From NCBI RefSeq assembly GCF_003171515.1, contig NC_089399.1, positions 2,418,001 through 2,482,000 on the forward strand: a stretch of 64,000 nucleotides of DNA, read 5' to 3'. Positions 58,976 to 64,000 of this stretch are shown one piece after another; within the stretch, counting starts at the first letter, position 1, and every line of letters starts with the position of its first letter. The stretch comes from Pyrenophora tritici-repentis. Lineage: Eukaryota; Ascomycota; Dothideomycetes; Pleosporales; Pleosporaceae. The position numbers and the translations under genes are program-made. The notes under the pieces are model-generated. The model saw nothing but the letters and a program-made list of their open reading frames with translations. It did no database searches and was not told the origin of the DNA.

Positions 58976-60860
58976 ACCTTGTTCCTTCGAGCTTTTTTAA
59001 AAGATATGCCTGCTGTATAATTATGAGTTCTCCTTTCTGTTCCTATAAAATGCTCGAAAACAAGTGTTCGCAGCTAGTATATGCGGCTGCTTAGTTCCTT
59101 TTAGTAGCTTTAACTAGTCTCTTAAAATTGATGAATCGCCAACTATATAGCGGTCTAAAAAGTTGCCCTAGACAGGCTATATTGTCCTAGACCTTCTGCT
59201 CCTATGTGTAGAAACCTGCTAAAAAATCATATCTGTATTAGTTAATGTCCTAGTCCTAGATCTTTTTACGGTTAAGCGGTGAATCTTGCGTTTTAAAGAC
59301 TTCGTGAGGTGCGCAGTAATAATTAATAATCCTTGCGCTGTGAATAGTCGGAGAGTGTTTATTATGATGAAAACTAGTTAGCGAACATTACACTAGCAAC
59401 GCTAAGAGCATTGCCCCCGCTAGGCTAGCGCTAATCCTTAATATTAATGCCTATAGCTTAGTCCTTTGCTTAGCTGCTCTATGTTTTCTACTTTACTATT
59501 ACAAAAATCCTCACTATCGCCTTTACTCCGCACTATTACTCCTTCGCATTCCCGCATAGCACACTCTCCACTCTTCTCGCCTTCGTTCGCCTTCGCTCTC
59601 TCTGCTCGTCTTCGTCGTCGCCGCTCTAGTTATAGTAAGTTTGAGCAGCTGCGCAGTAGTGAGTGAGTAAGATACTAACGAAATGCAGCCTAGGACTACT
59701 CGCGGCAAGGCCGCTTAACGAGCTAATGCTAAACATGCTCGCAACTCTAAGATTACTACCTCTAGTAGCTCGCGTTCGATCAGCGCTCCTTATTCTACTA
59801 CTAGTAATCGCTCTAGGCCTGAGTCTCGTCGCCGCACTGCTTCTCTAATTAATAATAATATAAGCCCGTTTTCCCGCTCGTCTGTTAAGAAGCAATACAA
59901 CTCTTAAGCTAGTGCTCTTCGCGAGTTCGCCTACGAGCGTTGCGTTAAGTAGTAGGCTTTAAATAATAGCAATAGGCTTTGTTATAATTAGGCTAATAGT
60001 AAGAGCAGTTGCTGCGAGGCCTACAGGAGCTATATATATGCTCTAGTATAAGTTTCGCGCTTAGTCCCTAATCTTAATTAGATTAGCTAATGCTATTCCT
60101 AGCGACGAGTCGATCGCTAGTGACGTTTATGCCGCTATAAAGCAAGGCATGCGTAAGCAGCGCAAGGACACTCCCTTTGTAAGTAATGCTCTAGTTGATT
60201 AATAGCTTACGTATAGCTAATAGGGTCGTCTAGTATATTATTAAGAAGTACTACGATATTGTCTTTAAGATAATCTAGAAGATTAATAATCGTATTAAGT
60301 CTAAACGTCTATCTACTCGCGCTTCTAAGAAGGCCCCCGTGTCTTATAACAACAATAATTAATTCGTTTCTAAAGAGGAGGACGTTGTTTTCGACATTAA
60401 TAAATACTATGCCCGCTCTTCTTAGAAAGAGGAGGACTATGTTGATCTCTCTAGCGAGGCTAACTACACTACGCCTACTTATAAGACGAGCATCTTTCGC
60501 TAGGATAAGTAGAATCCTTTTCTTAATCGTAAGCCTTCTGCTAGTCCTTCGTCTACTCGAAAGCCTTAGCGTCTTGCTATTCCTAATCGCGCTGCTGTTC
60601 GTCGCAAGTCTATTTAAGACTTTACTAATCGCATTAGTAAGATAGCTATTAAGTTTACTAAGAAGCTTAAGCGTAATAAAGCTTAAGTTCTTTTCTTTTC
60701 TATTAATCTCTTACTTCTTCTTAGGTAAGCCTCGCTGATAACGCATTCTAGCTAATTAAAGCCTTCAGCCTTAAGCCTTGTATAGTAGTTTCCTTAATTA
60801 GACTAATTTCCTAAAATAACGCTCTATTAATTAGCGATCTATTATTTCGCATCTTAAAGA
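58976..60860 (+). other. RIP-decayed repeat DNA of unknown type
   Basis: TA-rich with heavy TAG/TAA. A pyrimidine-rich, promoter-like block lies at 59,466-59,640, followed by the broken ORF at 59,683-60,686. Confidence 0.5.
59683..60686 (+). pseudogene. Broken ORF, unrecognised protein
   Basis: Ser/Arg-rich start (MQPRTTRGKA, then SRPESRRRTAS), FAYERC and CCEAYRSYIYAL in the middle, acidic patch KEEDVVFDINKYYARSS and basic end KIAIKFTKKLKRNKA before a TAA. Stops are where CAG/CAA would be, and at least one frame change occurs. Plus strand, opposite to the copia relics beside it. Not identified. Confidence 0.4.
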
Positions 60861-61232
60861 TTAAGCTGTGCCTTAAACTTCTTAAACTGTTGTTAGGTCA
60901 ACGACTTTGTGAGACCATCGGCTAGCATTAAGCTAGTCTCTAGGTATTCTACCTAGAACGATCCCTTTGCGTGCTCCTGCCTAAGCTATATGTTCTAAAT
61001 GTCTACATGCTGTAGTCTTGTTGTGGTCTGATTATTTTTCCTAATAACTAGCCGAATTGTTTATTAATTATCGCACTAGATCTTCTAAACGTCCCTAAGA
61101 TTAAGGGTTAGTTCCTTAAAGAAGCGCTTAAGTGCTATAGCTTCCTTAGCTGTATGCTTAAGAGTAAGGAGTTTAGCTTTAGTAGTTAAGGTAGTTACTA
61201 TTAGAACAAGGTCCCTCTAGTAGTATAACTAC
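60861..61232 (-). pseudogene. Copia RNase H C-terminus (Cop4 relic)
   Basis: The minus frame reads a QHVDI block, LRQEHAKGSF, VEYLETS and LADGLTKSL, the usual copia RNase H end. RIP stops. Cut by the Cop3 LTR. Confidence 0.75.
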
Positions 61233-61426
61233 TGTGGATAACCGAGTGGGAGGAGGGATAAGGCGGGGTGGCTGCAACGTATTGTATTTTCTATCGTGTT
61301 GAGTGTCTCTCTTACTTTTGCTGTTGTGGTGGGTGCTACTGCCTACCAGGCAGTACCTGCCACACCAGCACATCACGTGACTCTCAATCACCTTCTACCC
61401 TGGACTAAACCTAGATATTCTTAACA
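61233..61426 (-). repeat. Cop3 3' LTR
   Basis: Minus strand TGTTAAGAATATCTAGG...GGTTATCCACA. The other LTR lies outside the window. Confidence 0.8.
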
Positions 61427-64000
61427 CTCCCCCTTAGGACAGGTCCGGTCTATAGACAACACCTAGTTAGTTCTTAAATCTCTCAAATGCAACTCGCTGC
61501 AAAGGCTTTGTTATTCTATCTGCAACTATCTCTGCAGTTAGCACATAGGCCACATTAAGTTTACCTTGCTCTGCTAGGTCCCAGACAAAGTAATAGCAGA
61601 CATCGATATGCTTTAATTTTTCATAGAGATAAGGGTTCTTTGTAAGTGCGATAGCGCCCTAGTTGTCTCCTAGCATCTAAACCTTATTAGTATCTTTTCT
61701 AATGTACTTTAGGAACCTAAGGTCTTTAAACACTTAAGCAATCTACTAGCCTTACTTACAGCATGTTAATAGTGCTATGTACTTAGATTCGCAGCTTAAT
61801 ATAGTAACTAATCGTTGCTTCTTACTAGACTATGATATTAGGCCTCCATAGAACATCGCAGTGCTTCCAGAAACGCTCTTTTAGTCCACGATATCGCTTG
61901 CCTAGTTAGCATCAGAGTATATAACAAATTGCGGGTGTGCTCCCCTTAGTCTATAGCGTAGTTTCATTAAGACTGTCGATTAAAGATACCGTAGCAGGTT
62001 TTTTAGTGCATAGCTATAGTGTTCTGCTAGATCGCTTATGTATTAGCTTAGCTTCCTAAAGGTGAATGCAATATCTAGACGTGTAAGAACTATAGCGAAC
62101 ATTAGGCTTCTAATTCCCTATTAGTACTTAGTTGTGTCAATTCGAGTGTCGTTGTTAGTAGCTAGTCTAAATAAGGTGTAATTAGCAGATAAGATCTTCT
62201 TATCCTTATGCTTCTTGCTTAACATTCTAAACTTTTTAAGTACTGCACATAGGTATTGCTCTTAGTTAAGGAAGATTGTATAGTGCTTTCTGTCTCTCGT
62301 AACTCGCACTCTAAGGACCTTATATACCTCCCCTAGGTTCTTAGCGTTAAATCTTCTAGAAAGCTTCTTCTAGAACTACTTAGTCTAAGATTGCTCCTTT
62401 GCCGCTGTAAGGACGTTATCGACGTAGACTAGGATTCGAATCTTTCTCTCCTTATAGACAAACATACAAGGGTCTGCAAGGCTTTGCACAAATCCCTATA
62501 TACCTCCCCTAGGTTCTTAGCGTTAAATCTTCTAGAAAGCTTCTTCTAGAACTACTTAGTCTAAGATTGCTCCTTTGCCGCTGTAAGGACGTTATCGACG
62601 TAGACTAGGATTCGAATCTTTCTCTCCTTATAGACAAACATACAAGGGTCTGCAAGGCTTTGCACAAATCCCTATATAAGAAGCTCTTTCTTTATTAACA
62701 GGTTGTAGTCTCGCGCAGCCTGTTTTAGTCCGTAAAGGCTTCGGAGTACTTTTAGGATATGTCCTTTCTTAACGTGAACTCCCTTAGGTGGCTTAAGAAG
62801 GATTAGTTCCTTAAGGTAAGACTTAGTGAACGCGTTCTTAATGTTATAATAAAAATATTCTAAGTCTTCTACTACGACAGTAGCTAGGAATAGACGCAAG
62901 GTATCTATGCGAACTGTTAGTGCAAAGGTCTCGTTGTAGTTAATTCCGTGTACTTAGGTAAAACCCCTTGCTATAAGGCGTGCCTTAAATCGTTTAACTA
63001 TCCTGTCTAGCTTAGTTTTAATTATAAAAACCTACTTTAAATTAACTATATTCGCGTCTTTTACTAGTAAGACTTCTTCCCAGGTTCTATTTTCTATTAG
63101 TGAGATTATCTCCTCTATAACTACTGCTTTCTATTAATTTCCGTACCTTAGGTCACGGATAGCTTGTTAATATATCTAGGGGATCTAGATTCCTGCGATC
63201 TCTATTGCTAGAAAGGCCATCTTAAAAATCTAAGCTTCTTCGTCTACTTCTTCGTCTGTAAGATTAACTTGTGCTAGTATAGCTTTAATAATCTTGCGGA
63301 ATCTTTTATCTTCTGCAGTATCTTCGCTAGGCCTCTTGCGCTTAGACCCTCTTATAAAGTATCTTAGGGCTTCTAGCAAGAATTGCACAGGTTCTTTAAG
63401 TTCTATTCTATCCGCTATATTAGGTACTCGCTTATTATCAGCTAAGGCTGTAGGAGTTAGCTTTGCTTATTCTGCAGGCGATGTGTCTATTTGTTCCGTA
63501 GGAGGTGGCTCTATCTCTTCTGTAGGCGATGTATCTATTTGTTCTGTAGGAGGTGGCTCTATCTCTTCTGCAGTTAGTAGTTCTACCTATTCTATAGCAG
63601 CTTGTTCTATTGGTTGTATAAGAGTTAGTGCTGCAGGAGTTAGTTCTGTACAAGCTAGTTAAGTAGGAGTTAGATCTTTCCTTAGTCTTCCTCTTAGTTT
63701 TCGGTCTAGCATAATATTCTGCGTTCCTTGTGGTCTAGCTAGGATGTTCCGCAATCGCAGTTCGACTTTTCCTCTAGGCGTGTATTCATCCACAGATATA
63801 TGGCTTGATCTTGATGTGTATCCTAGTTCTAGCGAGTAGAATTTAAACTGCTTATTTATTATCTTAGAATATCCTATAAATACTCTAATTCTGCTGCGGT
63901 CCACGAGCTTGTTATGCTGTTAATCTGCTAGGATTGTCTTAGGGTTAATGTAGGAATCGCATCTACTCCCCTATACACGGATGTGATTAATTAATAGCGT
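61427..64000 (-). pseudogene. Cop3 pol: integrase end, RT, RNase H, RIP stops
   Basis: Minus strand: VFIGYSK..FKFYSLELGYTSRSSHISVDEY (integrase end, 63,659-63,880), Ser/Glu-rich hinge 63,440-63,660, RT 62,320-63,200 (NIKNAFTKSYLKELILLKPPKG and VLRSLYGLKQAARDYN, 62,672-62,899), RNase H 61,450-62,250 (LKHIDVCYYFVWD, ADRITKPLQRVAFERF). Contains a 176-bp tandem duplication. Confidence 0.82.
62321..62672. repeat. Perfect 176-bp tandem duplication
   Basis: 62,321-62,496 and 62,497-62,672 read the same base for base; inside the Cop3 RT region. Six bases (tatata) of a third unit follow. Confidence 0.93.

Larger units (their letters stand above)
61233..64000 (-). mobile_element. Cop3: Ty1/copia element, 3' part, runs off the window
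   Basis: 3' LTR 61,233-61,426 (194 bp), purine tract on the minus strand (rc of ctcccccttagg) next to it, then RNase H, RT, hinge and integrase end going right. RIP-mutated inside, LTR almost clean. Confidence 0.85.

Noticed and set aside
1..64000. CRISPR array, prokaryotic operon, or Starship-type captain
   Set aside because: No regularly spaced repeats and no tyrosine recombinase (DUF3435) frame were seen; the DNA is fungal nuclear.

Overview
This is a nuclear window from a filamentous ascomycete. Short GT-AG introns, fungal orthologues (PalB, Kes1, eIF3k, Tsr4, Ole1, Lys9) and strong CpA-to-TpA (RIP-type) decay in repeats point to Pezizomycotina. A Dothideomycete/Pleosporales source is a guess from gene style and transposon families. 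No species can be named from sequence alone.

Layout. (1) 1-13,447 is a gene-dense, GC-balanced arm: calpain palB (3' part), an oxysterol-binding Kes1-like gene, a small secreted protein, a divergent eIF3k/TSR4 pair, a cytochrome-b5-fused delta-9 desaturase, and the 5' part of the lysine gene LYS9. (2) 13,448-64,000 is a transposon island with one small unique block, about 43,343-45,847. The island holds a RIP-decayed hAT, RIP-decayed gypsy elements (GypA, GypB), a RIP-decayed copia (Cop1-R) carrying a Tc1/mariner and a solo LTR, two pogo-like relics, and at the right edge two copia relics. Three LTR elements have identical LTR pairs and no RIP: Cop1 (25,162-31,161), Gyp1 (36,111-43,218) and Cop2 (49,339-55,430). 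(3) The unique block holds a tRNA-like gene, a small cysteine-rich secreted protein (effector-like), and the missing 3' end of LYS9 on the opposite strand.

Main result: LYS9 was hit by a hAT element (8-bp target duplication CATGCTCC, 19-bp inverted ends). The hAT and a gypsy element were then each cut in the middle by one inversion of about 32 kb (15,335 to 47,281). The two halves of LYS9, of the hAT transposase and of the gypsy pol are complementary and lie in the orientations that one inversion predicts. Other points: a candidate programmed -1 frameshift signal in Gyp1 (slippery site, 5-nt spacer, 8-bp GC hairpin), a stop codon at the gag/protease boundary of Cop1, and single-base deletions as the only frame breaks in the young elements.

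The host genes show no joint pathway; they are housekeeping or signalling genes in ordinary order. The island shows two ages of transposition: an old RIP-mutated layer and a young layer untouched by RIP.
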